Source of the DNA: Ornithinimicrobium tianjinense
Lineage (GTDB): Bacteria > Actinomycetota > Actinomycetes > Actinomycetales > Dermatophilaceae
NCBI RefSeq assembly: GCF_014636495.1
Contig: NZ_BMEM01000003.1
Span: 1-64,000 of the forward strand
Reading direction: 5' to 3'
DNA length: 64,000 bases
Each line of letters opens with the position of its first letter. The first letter of the stretch is position 1. The notes beneath the pieces are model-generated. The model had not been told where the DNA came from and did not search any database. It was given only the letters and a program-made list of their open reading frames with translations. Below, piece after piece: positions 24,494-33,700 of this stretch. The translations under genes and the position numbers were made by a program.

Positions 24494-25591
24494 GTGCGGC
24501 ATACCTCGACCGGCAGCGTGGCCGCAGGCCGCCCCGCGGACGCCCTCGACGCGTCCGCGGAGCGCGCCTTCCGGCTGCCCCTGCCCGCCCTGCTCGGCGC
24601 CCTCGCGCTGATCGTCGTCGCCGTGCTGCTCTCGGTGACGCAGGGCGCGGCGGGCCTGCCGGTCGAGGGTGTCGTGCGCTCGCTCGTCGACGCCCTCCCC
24701 GGTCTGCGCCTGGAGCAGACCCTCACCGACCAGCAGCAGGCGGTGCTGTGGCAGATCCGGCTGCCCCGCACGGTGCTGGCCGCGCTGGTGGGCGGCTCGC
24801 TGGCGATGGCCGGGGCGGGCTACCAGGGCGTCTTCCGCAACCCGCTGGCCGACCCCTACCTCCTCGGGGTCTCCGCCGGCGCCGGCCTGGGGGCCGTGCT
24901 CGCGCTCGGCTTCGGGCTCGACCTGTCGTGGGGCGTCGTCGGCGCGCTGCCGATGGCCGCCTTCCTCGGCGCGATCGTGGCCGTCACCGGCTCGGTGCTC
25001 GTCGCGCGCGGCTCGTTCCGCGACCCCGCGACGCTGCTGCTGGCCGGGGTCGCGATGGCCGCCTTCTTCTCCGCGGTGCAGACCTACGCGATCACCCGCC
25101 TCGACGAGACGCGCGCCCGCGAGGTCCTCTCCTGGCTCTTCGGCCGTCTCGCCACGCACGGCTGGGCGCCGATCACCCTCCTCCTTCCGTATGTCGTGCT
25201 CGCCGGCCTGGTCCTGCTCCTGCACGCGCGGCACCTCGACGTGCTGCGCCTCGGCGACGAGGAGGCCCGGGCGCTCGGCCTGCGCCCGGCACGCTCCCGG
25301 CTCGTCGTGGTCGCCGCAGCCACCCTCATCACGGCCGCCGCCGTCTCCGTCAGCGGCCTCATCGCCTTCGTCGGGCTGGTGACGCCGCACCTCGTCCGGC
25401 TGCTCGTCGGGCACTCCTACCGGATCCTCGTGCCGATGTCCTTCCTCGTCGGCGCGGCCTTCCTGGCCCTCGTCGACATCGGGGCCCGCACCGTCGTCGC
25501 CCCGGCCGAGCTGCCGGTCGGCGTCATCACCGCCTTCGTCGGCGCCCCCTTCTTCTGCTTCGTCCTTTGGCGCGGGAGGGCCGACTCGTGA
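24494..25591 (+). CDS. btuC: Corrinoid ABC importer permease, copy 2
   Basis: A 365-residue BtuC/FecCD permease with the usual series of transmembrane helices. Key blocks are IRLPRTVLAALVGGSLAMAGAG, YQGVFRNPLADPYLLGVSAGAGLGA and VSGLIAFVGLVTPHLVRLLVG, the ATPase-contact loop. The start is GTG at 24494. The stop overlaps the GTG of the ATPase gene. This copy is intact in all visible respects and, with its neighbours, forms a complete importer under riboswitch 3. Confidence 0.9.
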   Translation: MRHTSTGSVAAGRPADALDASAERAFRLPLPALLGALALIVVAVLLSVTQGAAGLPVEGVVRSLVDALPGLRLEQTLTDQQQAVLWQIRLPRTVLAALVGGSLAMAGAGYQGVFRNPLADPYLLGVSAGAGLGAVLALGFGLDLSWGVVGALPMAAFLGAIVAVTGSVLVARGSFRDPATLLLAGVAMAAFFSAVQTYAITRLDETRAREVLSWLFGRLATHGWAPITLLLPYVVLAGLVLLLHARHLDVLRLGDEEARALGLRPARSRLVVVAAATLITAAAVSVSGLIAFVGLVTPHLVRLLVGHSYRILVPMSFLVGAAFLALVDIGARTVVAPAELPVGVITAFVGAPFFCFVLWRGRADS

Positions 25592-26460
25592 CCGACCAGA
25601 CCCCCGTGGCTCCCATCCCGCTCCAGCCGCAGCACGTGGTCCGCGTGCACGACCTCCACGTCACCTACGACGGCAAGGAGGTGCTGCACGGCGTCGACCT
25701 CGAGCTGCGCGCCGGCGAGTGGCTCGGCCTCATCGGGCCCAACGGCTCGGGCAAGTCGACGCTCCTGCGCGCCCTCGTCGGGCTCGTCCCCAGCGCGGGG
25801 CGGGTCGAGCTCGGCGACGGACGCACCCCGGGGCCGACCGACCTGTCGCTCATGCCGCAGTCGCCCGAGCTGCCGACGGGGATGACCGTGGTCGAGTACG
25901 TCCTCCTCGGCCGCACGTCCCACCTGGGCTGGCTCTCCCGCGAGTCGCGCGCGGACCGGCAGGTGGCGACCGACGTGCTGCGCCGCCTGCACCTCGCCTC
26001 GTTCGCCGAGCGTCCCGTGCGCCAGCTCTCCGGCGGCGAGGCGCAGCGGGTCGTCATCGCGCGGGCGCTCGCGCAGCAGTCTCCCGTGCTGCTCCTCGAC
26101 GAGCCGACGTCCGCGCTCGATCTCGGCCACCAGGTCGAGGTCCTCGAGCTCGTCGACGAGCTGCGCCACGAGGACGGCCTCACCGTGGTCGCCGCCATGC
26201 ACGACCTCGGCGTCGCGGCCCGGTATGCCGATCGCCTCGCCCTCCTCGACCGCGGGTCGCTCGCCTCGGTCGGTGGTCCGGCCGAGGTCCTGGACCCCGC
26301 GCTCCTCTCCCGCGTCTACGGGCACCCCGTGCACGTCCACGAGCTCGACGGCCACCTCGTCGTGGTGCCGGCGCCCCGGGCTGACCGCCGGGGGACCGGG
26401 CGAGGGGCACGGCACACCCCGGTCGACCTGCAGTCCCGACGCGCCGGGGGCGGCGCGTGA
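25588..26460 (+). CDS. btuD: Corrinoid ABC importer ATPase, copy 2
   Basis: A 290-residue ABC ATPase with Walker [10 protein letters not shown] near residue 50, Q-loop SLMPQSPEL, signature [15 protein letters not shown], Walker [13 protein letters not shown] and switch His in [15 protein letters not shown]. Unlike copy 1 it has no repeat insertion, and the segment [20 protein letters not shown] is uninterrupted. A His/Val-rich C-terminal extension ([16 protein letters not shown]) follows. It overlaps both neighbours (GTGA junctions), so cobQ is translated as part of the same operon. Confidence 0.92.
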   Translation: MTDQTPVAPIPLQPQHVVRVHDLHVTYDGKEVLHGVDLELRAGEWLGLIGPNGSGKSTLLRALVGLVPSAGRVELGDGRTPGPTDLSLMPQSPELPTGMTVVEYVLLGRTSHLGWLSRESRADRQVATDVLRRLHLASFAERPVRQLSGGEAQRVVIARALAQQSPVLLLDEPTSALDLGHQVEVLELVDELRHEDGLTVVAAMHDLGVAARYADRLALLDRGSLASVGGPAEVLDPALLSRVYGHPVHVHELDGHLVVVPAPRADRRGTGRGARHTPVDLQSRRAGGGA

Positions 26461-27989
26461 CCGAGACCGCGCCGCCAGACCTTCGTCCGCAGGAGGGGCG
26501 CGGACGAGGGCCTGGCGGCGCCCTGATGGTGGTCGGCACGACCAGCGGGGCGGGCAAGTCGACGCTGACCAGCGCCCTGTGCCGGGCCCTGGCGCGGCGG
26601 GGCGTCGACGTGGCGCCGTTCAAGGCGCAGAACATGTCCAACCACTCCGCCGTCACCCCCGACGGCGGCGAGATCGGGCGGGCGCAGGCGATGCAGGCGC
26701 TGGCGGCGCGCGTCGAGACCGACCGTCGGATGGGGCCGGTGCTGCTCAAGCCGTCCGGCACACGGACCTCGCACCTGGTGGTCCTGGGCGACGAGGTGGG
26801 CGTCGCCGACGCGGTCGGGTATGGCGAGCGCGCCCGGGTCCTGCGCCCGGTCGTCCTCGAGGCCCTGCAGTCGCTGCGCTCCGAGCACGAGGTGGTGGTG
26901 CTCGAGGGTGCCGGCGGTGCCGCGGAGATCAACCTTCTCGACCGCGACCTGGTCAACCTGCCGCTGGCGGCGGCGGCCGGGGTGCCGGCGGTGCTGGTCG
27001 TGGACATCGAGCGCGGCGGGGCCTTCGCCGCGGCGTACGGCACGTGGGCGCTGCTGCCGGAGCGGCTCCGGGCGTGCCTGCGGGGCTTCGTCGTCAATTC
27101 GTTCCGGGGCGACGTGACGCTGCTGGAGCCGGGGCTGCGCGACCTCGAGGAGCGGACCGGGGTGCCCGTGCTCGGCGTGCTCCCCCACCTGGGAGACCAC
27201 CTCATGCTCGGCGTCGAGGACTCGCTGGACCTCGGTGCCACGGTGGCGCCGCGCCGGGCGGATGCCCGGGCGGAGTCCGGACGTCCCGTGCGGGTCGCCG
27301 TGGTGCGGCTGCCCCACCTCGCCAACCCCTCCGACCTCGACCCCCTGGTGCTCGAGCCGGACGTCGAGCTGCGCTGGGCGACGGCGCCCGGCGACCTGGC
27401 GGACGCCGATCTCGTGATTCTCCCGGGGAGCCGAGCGACGGTCGCCGACCTGGCCTGGCTGCGCGGACGCGGGCTCGACCGCACGCTGGAGACGCTGGTC
27501 GCGGACCCCGACGGGCCGTTCGTGCTGGGCCTCTGCGCGGGCTACCAGATGCTCGGAGAGGTGATCGTGGACGAGCTCGAGTCGGGCGAGGGACGTGTCG
27601 AGGGGCTCGGTCTGCTGCCGGTGACGACGGTGTTCCGGGCCCCGAAGACGGTCCGCCGCACCAGCCTCACGCTCGACGGCCAGGCCGCGGCCGGCTACGA
27701 GATCCGGTGGGGCCGGCCCGACCCGGCGCTGTGGTGGCCGCCGGGGGCGCGGGTCCGCGGAACCTCGCTCCACGGCGTCCTCGACGCGGACGGGCTGCGG
27801 CACAGCGTGATCGCCGGCGTCGCAGCCGCCCGCGGACGCGAGTTCACGCCGTCGCCCGTCCCCTACGCCGACGCGCTGGACGCTCACCTGGAGCACCTGG
27901 CGGACTGGGTCGAGGCGAGCCTCGACATACCCTCCCTGCTCGCGCTCGCGCGCACCGCGGCGCCTGTCGACGCGACGCCGGGCTGGTGA
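26457..27989 (+). CDS. cobQ: Cobyric acid synthase
   Basis: A 510-residue amidotransferase that amidates the b, d, e and g side chains of adenosylcobyrinic acid diamide. The N-terminal synthetase-like domain has VVGTTSGAGKSTLTSALCR and VAPFKAQNMSNHS. The C-terminal glutamine amidotransferase domain has VILPGSRATVADLAWLR, LGLCAGYQMLGE (nucleophile Cys near residue 361) and SLHGVLDADGLR (catalytic His). Start is GTG, overlapping the btuD stop. The order importer then cobQ suggests that imported corrinoid intermediates may enter synthesis at this level. Confidence 0.94.
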   Translation: MTETAPPDLRPQEGRGRGPGGALMVVGTTSGAGKSTLTSALCRALARRGVDVAPFKAQNMSNHSAVTPDGGEIGRAQAMQALAARVETDRRMGPVLLKPSGTRTSHLVVLGDEVGVADAVGYGERARVLRPVVLEALQSLRSEHEVVVLEGAGGAAEINLLDRDLVNLPLAAAAGVPAVLVVDIERGGAFAAAYGTWALLPERLRACLRGFVVNSFRGDVTLLEPGLRDLEERTGVPVLGVLPHLGDHLMLGVEDSLDLGATVAPRRADARAESGRPVRVAVVRLPHLANPSDLDPLVLEPDVELRWATAPGDLADADLVILPGSRATVADLAWLRGRGLDRTLETLVADPDGPFVLGLCAGYQMLGEVIVDELESGEGRVEGLGLLPVTTVFRAPKTVRRTSLTLDGQAAAGYEIRWGRPDPALWWPPGARVRGTSLHGVLDADGLRHSVIAGVAAARGREFTPSPVPYADALDAHLEHLADWVEASLDIPSLLALARTAAPVDATPGW

Positions 27990-28027
27990 GGGCGAACCGC
28001 CTGAGGGCTGACTCCTACGATCGCGGC

Positions 28028-28687
28028 ATGCCCTCTCCCGAGCTCGCCGTCTCCCCGGGCGCCCTGACCTGGTCGGTGCAGGAGGGATGGGTGGCACTGA
28101 GCTCCGCGAGCGTCGGTGGCGGGCTGGTGCGGCCTCGCTGGGTCGCCAACCTGACGGTCGAGGACGGGTTCGCGCGGACGGACCTCGACGCCTACGTCGC
28201 CGAGCGGCTCGCGAGCACGCCCGTCGACGCCGCCCTGGCGGGCACCGCGCTGCTGACGGCGGCCGACGTGACCCGCGTCGAGCGCGCCGGCGAGCCCGGG
28301 CCGACCGGTGACGTCACCGCCTGGGCGACCGTGGGCGTCACCAAGCCGACCTGGGCGGCGAGGGAGCAGGCGGAGGTGCGCGACGGCATACCCGCTCCCG
28401 GGACCGTCAACATCGTGGTCGCGCTGCCGGCGGCGCTCACCGGCTCCGCGCTCGTCCAGGCGGTCGGCACCGTCACCGAGGCCAAGGCGCAGGCGCTGGT
28501 CGCGGCGGGCGTCCCCGGGACGGGGACCGCCAGCGACGCGGTCGTGGTGCTGTGCCCTGAGGGCGAGGAGGTGCCGTTCGCGGGGGTGCGCTCTCCGTGG
28601 GGGCAGGCGGTCGCGCGCGCGGTGCACCGGGCGGTGGCGGCCGGGCTGGAGGCCCACCCCTGGGTCGACGACGGGAGGGTGTGGTGA
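28028..28687 (+). CDS. cbiZ: Adenosylcobinamide amidohydrolase
   Basis: A 219-residue CbiZ-family protein: PRWVANLTVEDGFA, GTVNIVVALPAALTGSALVQA, VTEAKAQALVAAGVPGTGTASDAVVVLCP. CbiZ cleaves the aminopropanol tail of adenosylcobinamide to give adenosylcobyric acid, which lets cells salvage or remodel incomplete corrinoids. A TACGAT -10 box ends six bases before the ATG without a ribosome site, so the gene probably has its own leaderless promoter in the cobQ-cbiZ gap. Its stop overlaps the cobD start (GTGA), tying salvage to re-attachment of the tail by CobD. Confidence 0.88.
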   Translation: MPSPELAVSPGALTWSVQEGWVALSSASVGGGLVRPRWVANLTVEDGFARTDLDAYVAERLASTPVDAALAGTALLTAADVTRVERAGEPGPTGDVTAWATVGVTKPTWAAREQAEVRDGIPAPGTVNIVVALPAALTGSALVQAVGTVTEAKAQALVAAGVPGTGTASDAVVVLCPEGEEVPFAGVRSPWGQAVARAVHRAVAAGLEAHPWVDDGRVW

Positions 28688-29730
28688 GCCTCGCGGGGCG
28701 GGCGCTGGGTGTCGCGGCGGGGCTGCTGCTCGACCGCGCGCTCGGCGAACCGCCGGACGCGTGGCACCCCGTGGCGTGGTTCGGCACCGCGATGGGTCGC
28801 GTGGAGCGCGCCCTGTATGCCGATGCGCGCCTGCCTGGCGCCGGCTACGCCCTGGTGGGGGCCGGGCTGGGCGTGGGATCGGGGCTGGTGCTGCAGGGAG
28901 CGGGTCGGCTGCTGGACGGAGGACGGCGGGCGGGGGGCGGCGGTGCCGGGGCCACGGCGGCGGTCGCGACGGCCGTGGCGGTGGCGTGCGCGGGGCGGCT
29001 GCTGCGGCATACCTCGCGCAGGATCGAGGACCGGCTGCACGCCGGCGACCTCGAGGGGGCGCGGGAGCTGCTGCCCTGGCTCGTCGGCCGGGACCCGAGC
29101 GGGCTGGACGAGAGCGGGGTCGCCGCGGCGGTCGTGGAGTCGCTCGCCGAGAACACCGTCGACGCCGTGGTCGCCCCGGTGTTCTGGGGGCTCGTGGCGG
29201 GCGCTCCGGGCGTGCTGGTGCACCGGGCTGTCAACACCATGGACGCGATGGTGGGGCACCGTTCCGAGCGCTATGCGCGGTTCGGGACGGCCGCGGCGCG
29301 GCTGGACGACGCGATGGCGTGGGTGCCGGCGCGGGTCTTCGCGCTGGTCGTGGCGGCAGCGTGCTCCGCGGAGCATCGGTCCGTCGGGCGCGGGCTCGCG
29401 GTGCTGCGGGTCGTGAGGCGCGACGCCCCGGCGCACCCCTCGCCCAACGCAGGTGTCGCCGAGAGCGCGGCGGCCGCGGCGCTCGGCGTGGAGCTCGGCG
29501 GGCCGCTGCGCTACGGGTCACGGCTCGAGGAGCGCCCGCGGCTGGGCGACGGTCCTCGGCCGACCGCGGCCACCATCGCCGAGGCGCGCGGGCTGGTGGA
29601 CCGGGTCGAGAAGATTCTCGTCGTCGGGGCGCTGGCGATCGCCTGGGCAGGGAGCAACCAACCTGACGCGCTCGGTGGGGTGGGGGGATGGTTGACGAGT
29701 CACGGAATACGCTCGAGGGTGGGGCGTTGA
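28684..29730 (+). CDS. cobD: Adenosylcobinamide-phosphate synthase
   Basis: A 348-residue CobD/CbiB membrane enzyme that attaches aminopropanol (phosphate) to adenosylcobyric acid. Family marks are LLLDRALGEPPDAWHPVAWFG at the N-terminus, SLAENTVDAVVAPVFWGLVAGAPG, RAVNTMDAMVGHRSERYARFG, RDAPAHPSPNAGVAESAAAAALGVELGG (written here in its parts) and a C-terminal hydrophobic helix. Start is GTG at 28684 behind GGGAGG and overlapping cbiZ. The aminopropanol donor would be made by the CobC part of the fusion at 11215-13788. Confidence 0.92.
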   Translation: MSLAGRALGVAAGLLLDRALGEPPDAWHPVAWFGTAMGRVERALYADARLPGAGYALVGAGLGVGSGLVLQGAGRLLDGGRRAGGGGAGATAAVATAVAVACAGRLLRHTSRRIEDRLHAGDLEGARELLPWLVGRDPSGLDESGVAAAVVESLAENTVDAVVAPVFWGLVAGAPGVLVHRAVNTMDAMVGHRSERYARFGTAAARLDDAMAWVPARVFALVVAAACSAEHRSVGRGLAVLRVVRRDAPAHPSPNAGVAESAAAAALGVELGGPLRYGSRLEERPRLGDGPRPTAATIAEARGLVDRVEKILVVGALAIAWAGSNQPDALGGVGGWLTSHGIRSRVGR

Positions 29731-29737
29731 CCTTCCC

Positions 29738-30757
29738 ATGAAGAAGATCGGCTTCCTCTCCTTCGGCCACTGGACCCCGCACCCGCAGTCGGCGACGCAG
29801 TCGGCCGCCGACGTGCTGCTGCAGTCCATCGAGCTCGCCGTGGCCGCGGAGGAGGTCGGGGCCGACGGGGCGTACTTCCGCGTCCACCACTTCGCCCGCC
29901 AACTGGCCTCGCCGTTCCCGCTGCTGGCTGCCGCCGGCGCGCGGACGAGCCGCATCGAGCTGGGCACCGGCGTGATCGACATGAGGTACGAGAACCCCCT
30001 CTACATGGCCGAGGACGCCGGCGCGGCCGACCTCATCTCCGGCGGCCGGCTGCAGCTCGGCGTGAGCCGCGGCAGCCCCGAGCAGGTCGTCGACGGCTAC
30101 CGCTACTTCGGCCACGACCCCCGCGAGGGTGAGACGCACGCGGACATGGCGCGACGGCATACCGCGCGGTTCCTGGAGGTGCTCGAGGGTGAGGGCTTCG
30201 CCGAGCCCAACCCACGCCCGATGTTCCCCAACCCGCCGGGCCTGCTGCGCATCGAGCCGCACAGCGAGGGCCTGCGCCGCCGCATCTGGTGGGGCGCCGG
30301 GTCGCGCGACACCGCCGAGTGGGCCGCCCGCCAGGGCATGAACCTCATGAGCTCCACGCTGCTGACCGAGGACGCTGGTATCCCGTTCCACGCGCTGCAG
30401 GCGGAGCAGATCCGCCGCTTCCGCGAGGCATGGGCCGAGGCGGGGCACGGCTGGGAGCCGAGGGTCTCGGTGTCCCGCAGCATCTTCCCGCTCGTGACGG
30501 CGCAGGACCACGCCTACTTCGGGCTGGAGCGGCGGAGCACCGACCAGGTCGGCATCATCGACGGCGGTCGGGCGACGTTCGGCAAGGCGTATGCCGCGGA
30601 GCCGGACGAGCTGGTCCGCCAGCTCGCGCAGGACGAGGCGATCGCGGAGGCGGACACCCTGCTCATCACGGTGCCCAACCAGCTCGGCGTCGACTACAAC
30701 GCGCACGTGCTCCGGTCGATCGTGGAGGACGTCGCGCCCGCGCTCGGCTGGCGCTGA
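29738..30757 (+). CDS. LLM-class flavin-dependent oxidoreductase
   Basis: A 339-residue protein of the bacterial luciferase-like fold. The N-terminal KKIGFLSFGHW, AAEEVGADGAYFRVHHFA, ELGTGVIDMRYENPLYMAEDA and SGGRLQLGVSRGSPEQVVDGY are the usual flavin and barrel elements. It follows cobD by seven bases and may be co-transcribed. No link to corrinoid chemistry is evident from sequence; such enzymes oxidise diverse substrates with FMN or F420, and I cannot tell which cofactor is used. Confidence 0.8.
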   Translation: MKKIGFLSFGHWTPHPQSATQSAADVLLQSIELAVAAEEVGADGAYFRVHHFARQLASPFPLLAAAGARTSRIELGTGVIDMRYENPLYMAEDAGAADLISGGRLQLGVSRGSPEQVVDGYRYFGHDPREGETHADMARRHTARFLEVLEGEGFAEPNPRPMFPNPPGLLRIEPHSEGLRRRIWWGAGSRDTAEWAARQGMNLMSSTLLTEDAGIPFHALQAEQIRRFREAWAEAGHGWEPRVSVSRSIFPLVTAQDHAYFGLERRSTDQVGIIDGGRATFGKAYAAEPDELVRQLAQDEAIAEADTLLITVPNQLGVDYNAHVLRSIVEDVAPALGWR

Positions 30758-30787
30758 GCGCGACCGCTCGTCGGCACCCGCGGCTCG

Positions 30788-33700
30788 TCAGGCCCCGGGA
30801 CAGACCGGCTCCCGGTCGTCCTCGGGCAGCTGGAGCTGACGGGCCTCGTCGGGCGTGAGGTCGCGCCCGGCGGCTGAGCACGCTGCGTCGACCCACTCCT
30901 GGCGGTCGACCGACAGGTCGACGACCTGCCCGTCCTCGAAGAACACGCTGAGCCGTCGGGAGTCGGCCGAAAAGGTGAGCCAGCCCCACAGGCCGGTGTC
31001 CGTGACCGGCAGGCCGAACGGCCGCCAGGTCGCGGGGTCCCACAGGATGGTGTCACCGTCAGAGCCGAGGGTGGCGACCGTGCGCCCGTCGGGGCTGACC
31101 TCCACGTCGACGACGAAGCCGCCGACCACCTCCCGCTGAGGCGCGACCTGCTCCCCGGTGGTCGTGGACCAGAAGCCCACGCGTCCCTTGCTGGTGCCGA
31201 CGACGAGCACCGAGCCGTCGGCGGAGAAGCCCAGACCCTGGACCGAGCCCTGGTCGGCACGCTCCTCGGCGGGCGGCTCGACCGCGATCGTCAGCGTCAC
31301 GTCTCCCGTGGACAGGTCGACGACGACCACCTGGGCTCCCCGGCCGAACGCCCCGCGGCTGCCGTCGCGGGAGAAGACCGCGTCGGCAGCGGGCATCGGC
31401 TGCCACGACGCGAGCGGCAGCTCGCGCGGGCCGCCCAGCGCCGCGCCGGTGGTCAGGTCCACGACGGCGTAACCACCGGACCCGCTCACGACGGCCCGGT
31501 CCCCCCAGGCTGCGACAGCGTCGGCGGGCCAGGGCAGCGGCACCAGCGCGGCCTGCTCGCGCGTCCGGGCGTCGAAGACGGCGAGCAGCCCGGTGTCCGT
31601 GAGGATCCCGACATCCTCGCGGAACCAGCCGACCGCGGCGAGCGCGTACCGTCCGACCGGGTCGATACCGATCGCGGTGACGTGTCGCGCCTCGGCCCGG
31701 TCCAGGGGCGGCTCCACCCCGGACACGTCCGGCGTCAGCTCGCCGAGGTCGCGCCCGGAGGGCAGCTCGGCGACATGGGCGGTGTCCGGCGCGTTCGTCC
31801 CCATCCGGAGCCACACTCCGAGACCGGCGGCCGGGGCCGCACGGCCGAGCAGAGGTCCGATCTGCGCCATCCTGGTGCTCACGGGCGTCCGGGTCGACGA
31901 GAGGTCGAGACCCAGGGCCGTGCCGTCCCGGCCGGCGGTCCACAACAGGTCCTCGCCCTCCCCCGCGACCCCCACCCCGAGGACGGCACCGCTGTGACCG
32001 GTGAGCCGGTCGATGATCCTCAGTCGCGGGGTCTCCAGCACGAGGATCTCGTCGATCCCCCCGACGAAGAGCCGCGTGCCGTCGGGGTGCCAGGTCGCCG
32101 AGTAGCCCGGGCCGCCCTGCACGCCGGGAGACGCGTCCTGGAGCGTCGTCGCGTCCACGAGCCGCAGCACCTCGTCCTGATCGGAGACAAGCACGAGAGT
32201 CCCGTCGGGCGAGACGTCCAGGGGCGTCCCCTCGAGCGTGCGGACCGATCGCGAGGCGGGGTCGAAGACGACGCTCTCCGCCGAGCCGTCCCACCACGAC
32301 ACGCGCCCGTCCGGCCACACCCGCTCCAGGTCGGCCGGTCCGGCGACCTCGGCAGGCCACCTCACCGCCTCGAGGACCGTCCCGTCCGCAGGATCCACGC
32401 GGAGCACGTGCGACGCCGTCAGCACCACCCACGCGCCGTCGACGAAGGCTCCGGCCAGGGCCTCGGGCCGCAGCCCCCGCGCCGCGCCGGAGAGGTCGGA
32501 GCCGGTCGAGGACCACACCACCGACCCGTCCCGCGCCGACAGGGCGGCGAGACCTCCGACGTCCTCGTCGTAGGGCCGCAGCGTGACGAGCAGCAGCTCC
32601 CCGTCCGGCGTCGCCGTCAGGCTGGAGGCCATGGTCCCTCGAGCGGCCCGGCCCTCCCAGACCGTGCGCCCGGACTCGGCGTCGAGCGCGCGGACGCGGT
32701 CGGTGTTCTCGCTGACGAAGACGGTGCGCCCGTCGGCGCTGACCCCCATCCTCAGGAACCGCTCATGGGCCCGGACCCGGTGCACGACCGCTGGCTGCCG
32801 AGACAGCAGGGTCAGCAGCGCGCCGTAGGTGTCGGTGTCCGGGTCCAGGCGCGTGGCCTGCACCGCGGAGAGCAGCGCGAGGTCGGACTGCTCGACGTTG
32901 AGGGCAGCCGCCGCGAGGGACCTGGCCCGGGCCGTCTGGCCAGCGGCAGCCGCCTGCCGCTGCGCGCCCCAGGCCAGGGCGCCCGCCACGAGGGCCAGCA
33001 CGAGCAGGAGCGAGGTACCGAGGATCCATCTGCGCAGCCGGCGGTTCTGGCGCACCGTCGCCGCCGCCCGCTCCTCGGCGGCCCGGCGTTCCGAGTCCAC
33101 CGCGGCGCGTCCCGCGTCCAGGAAGTCGCGCTCGACCCCCGTCAGCTCCTCGGGCCGCGTGGAGGCGATCTCGAGCGCGGACGCCAGCCTGGCTCCCGTC
33201 CACAGCTGCGACGGCTCACGACCCTCGGCCTCCCACTCCGCGGCGGCCACGGCGAGCCGCCGCTGCACTGCCCGTCCCGCCGCGTCCTCCGCCAGCCAGC
33301 CCCTCAGCCTCGGCCACTCCCGGAAGAGTGCCTCGTGCGCGACCTCCACCGCGTCGCCACCGCGCGTCAGCAGCCGCGCCGCCACCAGCTCCTCCACCAC
33401 AGCGGGCACCTCGGCGTCCGGCAGCGCCTCCAGCTCGGCGATCGGGACCCGTCGCCGGGTGACCCCGCCTCCCTCGCCCGGTCCCGCGAGGCGCAGCAGC
33501 ACCGACCTGGCCGCGTGCCGCTGCGCGGCGGACAGCTCTGCGAAGACCTCCTCCGCCCGGGTCGCGATGGCACCGTCGAGCCCGCCCAGGGCGACGTACT
33601 CGGCATACCCCAGGCGGTTGCCGTCCCGGCGCGACCACAGCTCGGCCATGGCGGTGGACAGCAGCGGGAGCAGCCCCGGTTCCTGCCCCGCGTCGCTCAC

